In this document: one piece after another, positions 1-6,572 of the stretch
Layout: the number at the start of each line of letters is the position of its first letter
Numbering within the stretch: the first letter of the stretch is position 1
NCBI GenBank assembly: GCA_028868235.1
Contig: JAGWUW010000042.1
Coordinates: 1-11,817, forward strand
DNA: 11,817 nucleotides
Direction: 5' to 3'
Source of the DNA: Betaproteobacteria bacterium
Lineage (GTDB): Bacteria > Pseudomonadota > Gammaproteobacteria > Burkholderiales > Rhodocyclaceae
The notes under the pieces: model-generated
Seen by the model: only the letters and a program-made list of their open reading frames with translations
Database searches by the model: none
Told to the model about the DNA's origin: nothing
Translations under genes and position numbers: made by a program

Positions 1-1593
1 CAGGTCGAAGATGAACTCCGAGAGCTCCTCGTAACGCGCAAAGGGGTCGGGATGAACTGCCTTGCGGATAGCATCGTCCACCCAGGCGGGGATTTCTCGC
101 TCCTCGTTGAGCACACTTTGGTAGGCCAGCTTCTTCTGAGCTGCCTTGGTGCGGGATTTCGGTACCTGGGTACCATAAGGAAAACCACCCGAGAGCATTT
201 GGTAGGCGATGACGCCGAGTGAATAAAGATCGGAGCACGGACTGCCCTGCTCGCCCAGAAAATATTCGGGAGCCGCATAGAGGGCCGCCCCAAGCAGGTT
301 GATCTGGCCGATCGGCGTATCGACCTCCTCCAATCCGGCGACCCGAGTGGCACCGAAGTCGATGATCTTCACCGTTCCCGTGGCATCGATCATGATGTTA
401 TCCGGTTTCAGATCCTGATGGATCATCTCCAGCCGATGGAAAGCCTGCAGCCCCTTGGCGATCTGCTCGACCAAGCTGCGTACGGTAGCGAGGTCCGGCT
501 TCGGGTTGTCGATCATCCACTGCGTCAGCGTCTGTCCCTCGACGTATTCCGTCACGACATAGATGCTGCGCCGCTGGCGGCTTTGCGAGCAAGGCTTGAG
601 AACGTACGCGCTGTTGATGCGGCGCGCGATCCATTCCTCCAGCAGAAAGCGCTCCAGCGCAGCCGGACTGGCCTGCATGTCGATGGAGGGGGTCTTGATC
701 ACCACCCTCTCGCGGGTTTCGCCGTCCACAGCGAGGTAAATATGGCTGCGGGCGCTGCCCTTGATCTCGCGAACGATCTGGTAGCCCTCAAATTCGCTAC
801 GCGCGTCGAGCGGTGGCGGACAGGGCAGATCAGATACCTGGCGATAAAGCTCATTGGCCTCCGGGTCGGGCAGTTCATCGATACGGACAATCTGCACTGT
901 CAGGTTGTCGCTGCTCCCCTGCTGCAATGCCCCTTCGGCGATGAGCCTGGCGGCCTGATCAAGATCGGGCGTAGCGGCAATTACTGTCTGAATGGACGCA
1001 GTATCGGCATATTCGTGGACACCATCGGTGGTCAGCAGAAACAGGTCGCCGACGGCCACTTGCAGCGACAGGTAGTCGATGTCCACCTTGCGATCCATGC
1101 CCAGTGCCCGGGCCAGGTAACTTTGCCCGGACGAAACCCAGACCCTGTGTTCCTCAGTCAACGGGATCAATTCTTCGGCACGCAGGCGGTAGATGCGGGC
1201 ATCGCCAATATGGAATAGGTGGGCCGTCGTGGATTTGATGACGATGCCGCTGAAAGTGCACACGTAACCCCGCTCGCGGTCGTAGCGATGCTGGCTATGC
1301 TGGGTTTGAGAATGCAGCCAGGAATTGGTGGCAGTCAGCACATGCTCTGCCGAAGTGCGGACCGACCAGGCCTCCGATGTGCAGTAATAATCCTCGAAGA
1401 AACTGGTCACCGCGGACTGTGCTGCAATCTGGCTGACCTCGCTGCTGCTAATCCCGTCCGCTAGCGCGATGGCGACCCCCTTGGCACCCAACTGCGGTTC
1501 CCGCGGAATGCAAACACCATGAAAATCCTGATTGCGCTCCTTGCGCCCCTTGTCGGAATACTGCCCGACCGAAATTCTGAGGTGATGGCCCAT
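1..1593 (-). CDS. PP2C-type protein phosphatase / Ser-Thr protein kinase fusion (3' end cut by window edge)
   Basis: The 531 codons visible encode two signalling domains in one chain. Residues about 5-240 form a PP2C phosphatase: RNQD (20-23), ADG (45-47), IGDARIY (129-135), TTDG (188-191) and SDN (228-230) supply the usual metal-binding acids. Residues about 268-531 form a Ser/Thr kinase: lysine K300 in VVIK, acidic E319/E320, catalytic loop HQDLKPDN (392-399, base D394), DFG (412-414), APE (441-443) and D455. The glycine-rich loop (REIKGSARSH, 275-284) is degenerate, and the catalytic loop has HQD instead of HRD, a non-RD kinase. The ATG at 1593 has GGAGGG 10 bases upstream. The reading frame runs off the window edge, so the C-terminus is unseen; relatives often end in a membrane helix. 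It follows the nirBD-channel unit after a terminator. A similar kinase gene (PA1782) lies beside nas genes in Pseudomonas aeruginosa, from memory. Domain calls are secure; substrates are unknown. Confidence 0.93.
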   Translation of the reverse strand, partial: MGHHLRISVGQYSDKGRKERNQDFHGVCIPREPQLGAKGVAIALADGISSSEVSQIAAQSAVTSFFEDYYCTSEAWSVRTSAEHVLTATNSWLHSQTQHSQHRYDRERGYVCTFSGIVIKSTTAHLFHIGDARIYRLRAEELIPLTEEHRVWVSSGQSYLARALGMDRKVDIDYLSLQVAVGDLFLLTTDGVHEYADTASIQTVIAATPDLDQAARLIAEGALQQGSSDNLTVQIVRIDELPDPEANELYRQVSDLPCPPPLDARSEFEGYQIVREIKGSARSHIYLAVDGETRERVVIKTPSIDMQASPAALERFLLEEWIARRINSAYVLKPCSQSRQRRSIYVVTEYVEGQTLTQWMIDNPKPDLATVRSLVEQIAKGLQAFHRLEMIHQDLKPDNIMIDATGTVKIIDFGATRVAGLEEVDTPIGQINLLGAALYAAPEYFLGEQGSPCSDLYSLGVIAYQMLSGGFPYGTQVPKSRTKAAQKKLAYQSVLNEEREIPAWVDDAIRKAVHPDPFARYEELSEFIFDL

Positions 1594-1603
1594 CGTGGCA
1601 GAA

Positions 1604-1609
1604 CCCTCC
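1604..1609 (-). promoter_or_regulatory. Ribosome binding site of the phosphatase-kinase gene
   Basis: GGAGGG on the minus strand lies 10 bases before the ATG at 1593. It supports that start and sits just after the terminator that closes the preceding transcription unit. I see no convincing promoter in the short gap, so the promoter may lie further upstream or some transcripts may read through. Confidence 0.6.
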
Positions 1610-1611
1610 AA

Positions 1612-1643
1612 ATGGAAAAGCTCCCGGCCGTCAGACCGGGAGC
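1612..1643 (-). terminator. Intrinsic terminator after the nirBD-channel unit
   Basis: A perfect 8-bp stem (GCTCCCGG at 1636-1643 pairing with CCGGGAGC at 1620-1627, read on the minus strand) with an 8-base loop is followed by TTTT and a further pyrimidine-rich stretch. It begins about 20 bases after the stop codon of the channel gene and ends before the kinase start, so it separates the nitrite genes from the kinase gene at least partly. The U-run is short (four), so read-through is plausible. Confidence 0.75.
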
Positions 1644-1664
1644 CTGGAATGCATCAAGGCAATC

Positions 1665-2477
1665 TTAACGGGCGCTACGCTTGGGGGCAGTGCGGACGTG
1701 GGTAGAGTACAGGGTCAAGCCAACAAAGGCGATGCCGCCAACCAGGTTGCCAAGCACGGTCGGGATTTCGTTCCACACCATGTAGTCGTAGATCGAGAAG
1801 TTACCGCCCAGCATCAGCCCCGATGGGAACAAGTACATGTTGACAATGGAATGTTCGAAACCCATGTAGAAGAAAAGCATGATCGGCATCCACATGGCAA
1901 CGACCTTGCCGGTGACGTTAGTGGATACCATGGCACCGACGACGCCGGTGGACACCATCCAGTTACACAGCACACCGCGGATGAACAGGGTCAGCATGCC
2001 GGCGGCACCGTGAGCCGCATAGCCGACGGTCCGGCTTTCGCCGATGGAGCCGATCTTCTGGCCGATGGCGTTGGGTGCTTCGCTGAAGCCAAAGGTGAAG
2101 ACGATAGACATCATCACCGCCACGGTCAGCGCGCCGGCGAAATTGCCGATAAAGACCAGGCCCCAGTTGCGCAGCACCCCGCCCACAGTGACACCCGGGC
2201 GCTTATCGATCAGAGCCAGCGGGCACAAGGTGAACACGCCGGTCAGCAAATCGAAGCCGAGAAGGTAGAGCAAGCAAAACCCGACCGGAAACAAGATGGC
2301 GCCAGCCAGCGGCTGCCCCGTCTGCACGTTGATGGTGACAGCGAAACAGGCGGCCAAGGCGAGGATGGCCCCGGCCATGTAGGCGCGAATCAACGTATCG
2401 CGATTGGACATGAAGATTTTCGATTCGCCGGCATCGATCATCTTGGTAACAAATTCGGTAGGCGCTAGATAGGCCAT
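1665..2477 (-). CDS. nirC: Formate/nitrite transporter family channel (NirC-like)
   Basis: The 270-residue product is a cytoplasmic-membrane protein of the formate/nitrite transporter family, pentameric channels for small monovalent anions. Visible family marks are RAYMAGAILALAACFAVT (31-48) in the first helix, GFDLLTGVFTL (74-84), the second-half repeat CNWMV (171-175), and GFEHSIVNMY (206-215) with the pore histidine H209. Length matches the usual 260-290. The ATG at 2477 is preceded by AAGGAAAA at good spacing. It is the last gene of the nirB-nirD unit, 78 bases after nirD, and is followed by a terminator. From context I infer nitrite uptake, or export of excess nitrite, for NirBD; formate specificity cannot be excluded from sequence. 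No other nitrate transporter gene lies in the window. Confidence 0.9.
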   Translation of the reverse strand: MAYLAPTEFVTKMIDAGESKIFMSNRDTLIRAYMAGAILALAACFAVTINVQTGQPLAGAILFPVGFCLLYLLGFDLLTGVFTLCPLALIDKRPGVTVGGVLRNWGLVFIGNFAGALTVAVMMSIVFTFGFSEAPNAIGQKIGSIGESRTVGYAAHGAAGMLTLFIRGVLCNWMVSTGVVGAMVSTNVTGKVVAMWMPIMLFFYMGFEHSIVNMYLFPSGLMLGGNFSIYDYMVWNEIPTVLGNLVGGIAFVGLTLYSTHVRTAPKRSAR

Positions 2478-2512
2478 GACTTTTCCTTTTCGGACTAAAT
2501 AGTTATTCGAAA

Positions 2513-2537
2513 CCCCGGGCCACGCTCAAGACCGGGG
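2513..2537 (-). other. Hairpin between nirD and the channel gene
   Basis: A 6-bp GC stem (CCCCGG at 2532-2537 with CCGGGG at 2513-2518, minus strand) encloses a 13-base loop and is followed by TTTCG. It could be a weak terminator or an mRNA-stability element that lowers expression of the channel relative to nirBD. The T-run is too short to call it a terminator. Confidence 0.4.
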
Positions 2538-2555
2538 CTCGGACCCCGACAAACC

Positions 2556-2867
2556 TCAGACGGCGAGGAAGACCTCTCCGTTTTCCACTTTCACGTCAAA
2601 CTTGCTGCATGAACCGATATCCGGTGCCACCGCATGGCCATCCTCCAGGCCAATGTTCCAACCATGCAACGGACAGGTCACCCTGCGGCCATGCACAATG
2701 CCTTGCGATAGCGGGCCACTCTTGTGGGGACACTTGTCATGCAGTGCAAAGACCTCATCCTCGGCGTTGCGGAAGATGGCGATGTCGCCGCCGCTTTGGC
2801 GCTGCACAACGCGCGAGCCCAGTTGCGGGATATCGTCCAGCTTGCAGATCAGTTTCCAATTGCTCAT
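2556..2867 (-). CDS. nirD: Nitrite reductase (NADH) small subunit, Rieske-type
   Basis: The 103-residue protein is the small partner of NirB in cytoplasmic, NADH-dependent reduction of nitrite to ammonium. It is a single Rieske-fold domain, full family length, with ligand boxes C46-x-H48 (CPHKSG) and C65-x2-H68 (CPLHGW), so all four residues needed for a [2Fe-2S] centre are present. To my knowledge E. coli NirD has lost these ligands, so this version resembles the Rieske ferredoxin NasG of the Paracoccus assimilatory system more closely. The ATG at 2867 has GAGGA about 6 bases upstream. The gene starts 21 bases after nirB stops and is almost certainly co-transcribed with it. A retained cluster suggests an electron-transfer role, which is an inference. 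Confidence 0.95.
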   Translation of the reverse strand: MSNWKLICKLDDIPQLGSRVVQRQSGGDIAIFRNAEDEVFALHDKCPHKSGPLSQGIVHGRRVTCPLHGWNIGLEDGHAVAPDIGSCSKFDVKVENGEVFLAV

Positions 2868-2888
2868 TTTTTGTCCTCGGTTTGGTAA

Positions 2889-5333
2889 TCAGGCTTCGAG
2901 CTTGATCGGGATGAATTGCTTAATCGGCTGTTCCTCGCGGCTGGTTTGCCACGGGTCCTTGGCATCCTTCAGGGAGTCGAGCAGGCGGAAGTAGTAGGCC
3001 TTGCGCGCCTCCTCGTCTTCGAGAATCTTGCCCTTGATGTAGTCAAGGCCGACACGCTCCATGTAGTGGCAAGTACGCTCCAGATACCAGCCCTCCTCGC
3101 GGTAGAGCTGCAGGAAGGCGCCGGAGTACTCCATTACCTCCTCGTCGCTTTTCACCTTGCACAGGAACTGGGCGACCTCGGTCTTGATACCGCCGTTACC
3201 ACCGATATAGATCTCGTAGCCGGAATCGACGCCGATCACGCCGACATCCTTGATCCCGGCCTCGGCACAGTTGCGCGGGCACCCGGAGACGGCCAGCTTG
3301 ACCTTGTGCGGGGCATACATGTCGAATAGCATCTTCTCCAGCTTGACGCCCATCGACATCGCCAATTGCGTACCAAAGCGGCAGTGCTCGGCGCCGACGC
3401 AGGTCTTCACGGTGCGAATGGACTTGCCGTAGGCGTGGCCGGACACCATGCCGGCAGCATTGAGATCGGCCCATATATTCGGCAGGTCTTCCTTTTTCAC
3501 GCCAAGCAAGTCGATACGCTGGCCGCCAGTCACCTTGACTGTCGGCACGTTGTACTTCTCAGCCGCATCGGCAATGGCGCGGAGTTCAGCCGGCGTCGTC
3601 AAGCCGCCCCACATGCGCGGCACGACGGAGTAGGTGCCGTCCTTCTGGATGTTGGCATGGGCCCGCTCGTTGATGAAGCGAGACTGTGGATCATCCTTGG
3701 ACTCGTGCGGAAAGGTCGATATCAGGTAGTAGTTGATCGCCGGGCGGCACTTGTCGCAGCCGTTCGGTGTCTTCCACTCCATGAAGGCAAAGACAGCTTC
3801 CTTGGTCGTCAGGTGCTGAGCGACGATGGTTTCCCGCACCTTTTTGTGCGAGTGGTCGGTACAGGCGCAGAGCGGTTTGGTATCGGATGAGGCCGGCGTG
3901 TAGGCGCCGCCGATGGTCGAAGCCAGGATTTGCTCAACTAGGCCAGCACAGGAGCCGCAGGAAGAAGCGGCCTTGGTGTGCTTCTTGACCTCGTCCAAGG
4001 TGAACAAACCCTTGGCTTTAATGGCCTGAACGATGGTTCCCTTGGTCACCCCGTTGCAGCCGCAGACCTCTGCCGAATCGGCCATTTCGGCGGCTTTGCT
4101 ATTGCCGGCGTGGCCGACGTCGCCAACCAGGTTCTGGCCGAAGATCAGCGAATCGCGGATGTCGTGGATGTCGCGCTTGTCCTTGAGTAGCTGGAAATAC
4201 CATGGACCGTCGGCTGTATCACCGTACATGACACCACCGACCAGCTTGTTGTCCTTGATGACCAGTTTCTTATAGACGCCGCCATGCGGGTCGTTGAGGA
4301 CGATTTCCTCTGTGTCCTTACCCCCCATGTAGTCACCGGCCGAGAACAGATCGATGCCGGTGACCTTGAGCTTGGTGGAGGTCACCGAGCCTGTGTAGCG
4401 ACCGATGCCGTAGCCGGCCAGGTGGTTGGCGGCAACCTTGGCCTGCTCGAACAGCGGGGCGACCAAGCCATAGGCAATGCCGCGGTGGCTGACGCATTCG
4501 CCAACAGCGTAGACCTTCGGGTCGTAGGTCTGCATGGTGTCATTCACCACGATACCGCGGTTGCAGTAGATGCCAGAGGCTTCAGCCAGCGCGTAGTTCG
4601 GGCGGATACCGGCAGCCATCACGACGAGGTCGGCCGGGATCTGCATGCCGCCCTTGAAGCGGATCGCCGCCACGCGGCCAGATTCGCCCTGGATCAGCGC
4701 TTCGGTCTGGGTTTCGAGCAGGAACTTGAGTCCCTTGTCCTCCAGCGACCTCTGCAGCATCTTGCCGGCGACTTCGTCGAGTTGGCGCTCGAGCAGCCAC
4801 GGGCCGAGGTGAACCACGGTGACATCCATGCCACGCAGCTTCAGGCCGTTGGCAGCCTCCAGGCCGAGCAGGCCGCCGCCGATAACCACGGCGTGCTTAT
4901 GCTTGGCCGCAGCATCAATCATTTCGTCGGTATCCTTGATGTCGCGGTAGCCAATAACACCCGGAAGATCATTACCGGGAATCGGCAGCATGAACGGCGT
5001 CGAGCCGGTAGCAATCAACAGGCGGTCGTACTCTTCCTCGGTGCCGTCCTCGGCGATGACCTTGCGCTTGATGCGGTCGATGGTCTTGATCTGCTTGCCG
5101 GTGTGCAGCGTGATCTTGTTTTCCTTGTACCAATCCAGTTCATTGAGAACGATCTCCTGGATGGTCATTTCGCCGGCCAGAACCGGCGAGAGCAGGATGC
5201 GGTTGTAGTTTGGATGCGGTTCGGCACCGAAGATAGTGATGTCGTAGTGATCTGGCTTGATCTTCAGCAGTTCTTCGACGGTACGGACACCGGCCATGCC
5301 GTTGCCGATCAAAACGAGACGGGGTTTGCTCAT
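2889..5333 (-). CDS. nirB: Nitrite reductase (NADH) large subunit
   Basis: The 814-residue cytoplasmic enzyme reduces nitrite to ammonium by six electrons from NADH. Domains in order: FAD-binding oxidoreductase with IGNGMAG (9-15) and a second dinucleotide fold IGGGLLGLEA (151-160), AVGEC (276-280); first BFD-like [2Fe-2S] domain with C424-x-C426 and C459-x2-C462; second cysteine set C489-x-C491 and C526-x2-C529; ferredoxin-like half domain; siroheme/[4Fe-4S] domain with C645-x5-C651 and C685-x3-C689. Length is normal for NirB (E. coli about 847). The ATG at 5333 has GGAG 7 bases upstream. It heads the nirB-nirD-channel unit, behind a sigma-54 promoter and a structured leader, which points to assimilation rather than anaerobic detoxification. 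No FNR-type site was seen upstream. Confidence 0.97.
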   Translation of the reverse strand: MSKPRLVLIGNGMAGVRTVEELLKIKPDHYDITIFGAEPHPNYNRILLSPVLAGEMTIQEIVLNELDWYKENKITLHTGKQIKTIDRIKRKVIAEDGTEEEYDRLLIATGSTPFMLPIPGNDLPGVIGYRDIKDTDEMIDAAAKHKHAVVIGGGLLGLEAANGLKLRGMDVTVVHLGPWLLERQLDEVAGKMLQRSLEDKGLKFLLETQTEALIQGESGRVAAIRFKGGMQIPADLVVMAAGIRPNYALAEASGIYCNRGIVVNDTMQTYDPKVYAVGECVSHRGIAYGLVAPLFEQAKVAANHLAGYGIGRYTGSVTSTKLKVTGIDLFSAGDYMGGKDTEEIVLNDPHGGVYKKLVIKDNKLVGGVMYGDTADGPWYFQLLKDKRDIHDIRDSLIFGQNLVGDVGHAGNSKAAEMADSAEVCGCNGVTKGTIVQAIKAKGLFTLDEVKKHTKAASSCGSCAGLVEQILASTIGGAYTPASSDTKPLCACTDHSHKKVRETIVAQHLTTKEAVFAFMEWKTPNGCDKCRPAINYYLISTFPHESKDDPQSRFINERAHANIQKDGTYSVVPRMWGGLTTPAELRAIADAAEKYNVPTVKVTGGQRIDLLGVKKEDLPNIWADLNAAGMVSGHAYGKSIRTVKTCVGAEHCRFGTQLAMSMGVKLEKMLFDMYAPHKVKLAVSGCPRNCAEAGIKDVGVIGVDSGYEIYIGGNGGIKTEVAQFLCKVKSDEEVMEYSGAFLQLYREEGWYLERTCHYMERVGLDYIKGKILEDEEARKAYYFRLLDSLKDAKDPWQTSREEQPIKQFIPIKLEA

Positions 5334-5340
5334 GTTTGGG

Positions 5341-5390
5341 CTCCAACGTTGCGCGCACCGTGCGGTGCAAATATTTTTCAGCGCATGACG
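5341..5390 (-). promoter_or_regulatory. nirB leader 3' part: hairpin and alternative long-range stem beside the ribosome binding site
   Basis: A local hairpin GCACC-GCAC-GGTGC (5355-5368, minus strand) lies in the 5' leader. Around it a longer helix is possible: ACGT(ca)TGCGC (5381-5391) with GCGCAACGT (5346-5354), closing immediately before the GGAG ribosome binding site (5341-5344). The upstream arm reuses the 3' side of the second hexaloop hairpin (5385-5400), so the two structures exclude each other. No U-run follows, so this is not an ordinary intrinsic terminator. The pairing is read directly; a regulatory role is inferred. Confidence 0.45.
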
Positions 5391-5420
5391 TCGTTGCCAT
5401 CGGACCGCCCTCGTTGGCGG
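5385..5420 (-). promoter_or_regulatory. Dual-hexaloop leader element, likely ANTAR (NasR/NasT-type) antitermination target
   Basis: Two hairpins follow one another on the minus strand. Hairpin 1 (5405-5420) is CCGCC-AACGAG-GGCGG, a perfect 5-bp stem. Hairpin 2 (5385-5400) is ATGGC-AACGAC-GTCAT, five pairs including one G-U. The linker is 4 bases (TCCG). Both loops are six bases long with A at position 1 and G at position 4, the known signature of RNA recognised by ANTAR-domain antiterminators such as Klebsiella NasR and Azotobacter NasT in nas leaders. The element begins about 16 bases downstream of the predicted sigma-54 start and ends about 50 bases before the nirB ATG. No ANTAR protein gene is in this window, so the binding partner is inferred. 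Confidence 0.75.
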
Positions 5421-5446
5421 TTGATTCGCTGCTTCGGGCTATTCTT

Positions 5447-5463
5447 CGCAATCAGCGTGCCAG
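5447..5463 (-). promoter_or_regulatory. Sigma-54 (RpoN) promoter of nirB
   Basis: The minus strand reads CTGGCACGCTGATTGCG, matching the -24/-12 consensus TGGCACG-N4-TTGCW at all but the last base, with the required GG-N10-GC spacing (GG at 5461-5460, GC at 5449-5448). The predicted start of transcription is near 5436, giving a leader of about 103 nt. It lies in the 230-base gap between ybiB and nirB, with NtrC-like sites upstream and the hexaloop element downstream, the same order as in the Klebsiella nasF operon. Confidence 0.85.
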
Positions 5464-5515
5464 CAATCTATCCGTATGATTTACAATGGAATATGCAACA
5501 CAACCATCGATCAAC

Positions 5516-5532
5516 CGCACCACCGCGGTGCA
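5516..5532 (-). promoter_or_regulatory. NtrC-like binding site upstream of the nirB promoter
   Basis: The minus strand reads TGCACCGCGGTGGTGCG, that is TGCAC-N7-GTGCg, differing from the classical 17-bp NtrC palindrome (TGCAC-N7-GTGCA) only at the final base. Its centre is about 88 bases upstream of the predicted sigma-54 start, a normal enhancer distance. Binding by NtrC is inferred from sequence and from the sigma-54 context. Confidence 0.7.
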
Positions 5533-5535
5533 TCC

Positions 5536-5552
5536 AATTCCACCGCGGTGCG
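5536..5552 (-). promoter_or_regulatory. Second, half-conserved NtrC-like site
   Basis: The same 12-base block CCACCGCGGTGC (plus strand) occurs at 5520-5531 and at 5540-5551, exactly 20 bases apart, about two helical turns. At this distal copy the first half-site (GCAC) is kept but the second half (GTGCA) is replaced by GAATT. It could act as a weak cooperative site next to the strong one. Confidence 0.45.
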
Positions 5553-5563
5553 AAAACAGGGGC

Positions 5564-6553
5564 CTAATTGCCTCCGACGAGTAGGCCGGTTGCCTCAACG
5601 GCAACAATCGCCTTGGCCTGGTTGAGGTCTTCCGCGTAGCCGCTGGCGTACAGCAAGCAGGTCAGCTGGTTGGCAATGGGTTTCGGAAGCGGGATCTGCT
5701 TATCGAGTACGCGCCGTATCCAGCGTGCCGTACTTGCTGCATCGGTCGTTTCGGGCAGATTAGGTAAGGCGCGCAGGCTTTCGTGTTCGGCCTCGAAAAG
5801 AATATCGCTGACGCCATCATGCAGGTGTTCAAGGCGCGGGCGACGCTTGGCATTGGCGTACGGCTCGCCTTCCGTGCCGCGCAGCAGCAGCCCGCGCTGG
5901 CCGCGGGCCAACATGATGTTGCGCATTAGTTCAATAAAGTCCGGATGTGTGGCCGGCGCCACTAGCACCGCCTCGCCACGGAAGGGATCGATCAGTTTGA
6001 CCAGGCTGTGCGCACTGTTGCGCACGCCCATGCGGGAACGCAGCGAGAGCAGATTGTGGATGCCGGGGGACAGTGCGCTCAAGGGCATGAAGGCCAGCCC
6101 CTTCTCGTCCAGCGCCACCTGGGCCTGATGCGTCGACGAGGACGGCATCACCCCCAATTCGCGGAAGATGTGGGCCGATGTGACGCGGCCATAGCCTTCG
6201 ATCAGGCCATGAACCAGCACCGGTACGCCGAAACGCTGTAGCAGTAAGGCCAGCAAGGGCGTCAGATTGGCTTCTTTACGCGCACCGTTATAGGTCGGCA
6301 GGACCACAGGGCGGCCGCGGCCATGCGGTATGTCGAGCTGGTGCGTCCGCTCGTCGGTTGCTGCCAGGAAACCGAGCATCTCGTCGAGCGATTCGCCCTT
6401 GACGCGCAAACCGAGGATGATGGCCCCCAATTCGAGGTCCGGTACACCACCGTCAAGCATGGCAGCGTAGAGTTGGTGCGCATCATCGCGCGAGAGATTG
6501 CGGGCCCCATTGGCGCCCCGTCCAATCTCCTTGATGTATTGTCCATAGCTCAC
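5564..6553 (-). CDS. ybiB: YbiB/TrpD2-like protein of the anthranilate phosphoribosyltransferase fold
   Basis: With the GTG start at 6553 the product is 329 residues beginning MSYGQYIKEIGRG, close to the E. coli YbiB N-terminus and length (about 320). AGGAGG lies 5 bases before that GTG; the open frame extends upstream to 6655 but would overlap nasA by 83 bases, so the longer form is unlikely. The N-terminal helical domain (to about residue 70, with DLELGAIILGLRVKGES) and the following alpha/beta domain are those of glycosyltransferase family 3/TrpD, but the gene is not with trp genes. E. coli YbiB is reported as a dimeric nucleic-acid-binding protein without known enzyme activity; basic stretches such as KRRPRLEH fit. 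It starts 19 bases after nasA ends, so it shares the nasA sigma-54 promoter. Its role in nitrate assimilation is unknown. Confidence 0.88.
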   Translation of the reverse strand: MSYGQYIKEIGRGANGARNLSRDDAHQLYAAMLDGGVPDLELGAIILGLRVKGESLDEMLGFLAATDERTHQLDIPHGRGRPVVLPTYNGARKEANLTPLLALLLQRFGVPVLVHGLIEGYGRVTSAHIFRELGVMPSSSTHQAQVALDEKGLAFMPLSALSPGIHNLLSLRSRMGVRNSAHSLVKLIDPFRGEAVLVAPATHPDFIELMRNIMLARGQRGLLLRGTEGEPYANAKRRPRLEHLHDGVSDILFEAEHESLRALPNLPETTDAASTARWIRRVLDKQIPLPKPIANQLTCLLYASGYAEDLNQAKAIVAVEATGLLVGGN

Positions 6554-6572
6554 CACTTCCTCCTTTGCGGTA

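Noticed and set aside
418..1218. Plus-strand open frame of 266 codons opposite the kinase-phosphatase
   Set aside because: It lies wholly antisense to conserved kinase and PP2C motifs and shows no recognisable family.
1698..2468. Plus-strand open frame of 256 codons opposite the channel gene
   Set aside because: It is rich in H, D, Q and G from antisense reading of hydrophobic codons, a typical shadow.
5355..5368. GCACCG-N2-CGGTGC as a third NtrC site
   Set aside because: The half-sites are spaced by 6 instead of 7 bases and it lies downstream of the transcription start; a leader hairpin explains it better.
5334..5563. FNR or NarL control of nirB
   Set aside because: I looked for TTGAT-N4-ATCAA and found only single half-like words (such as GTTGATCGATGG), with no convincing palindrome.
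4284..5567. Long open frame (427 codons) on the plus strand opposite nirB
   Set aside because: It is a GC-driven shadow of nirB: it runs antisense through conserved motifs, crosses the nirB control region, and shows no recognisable domain.
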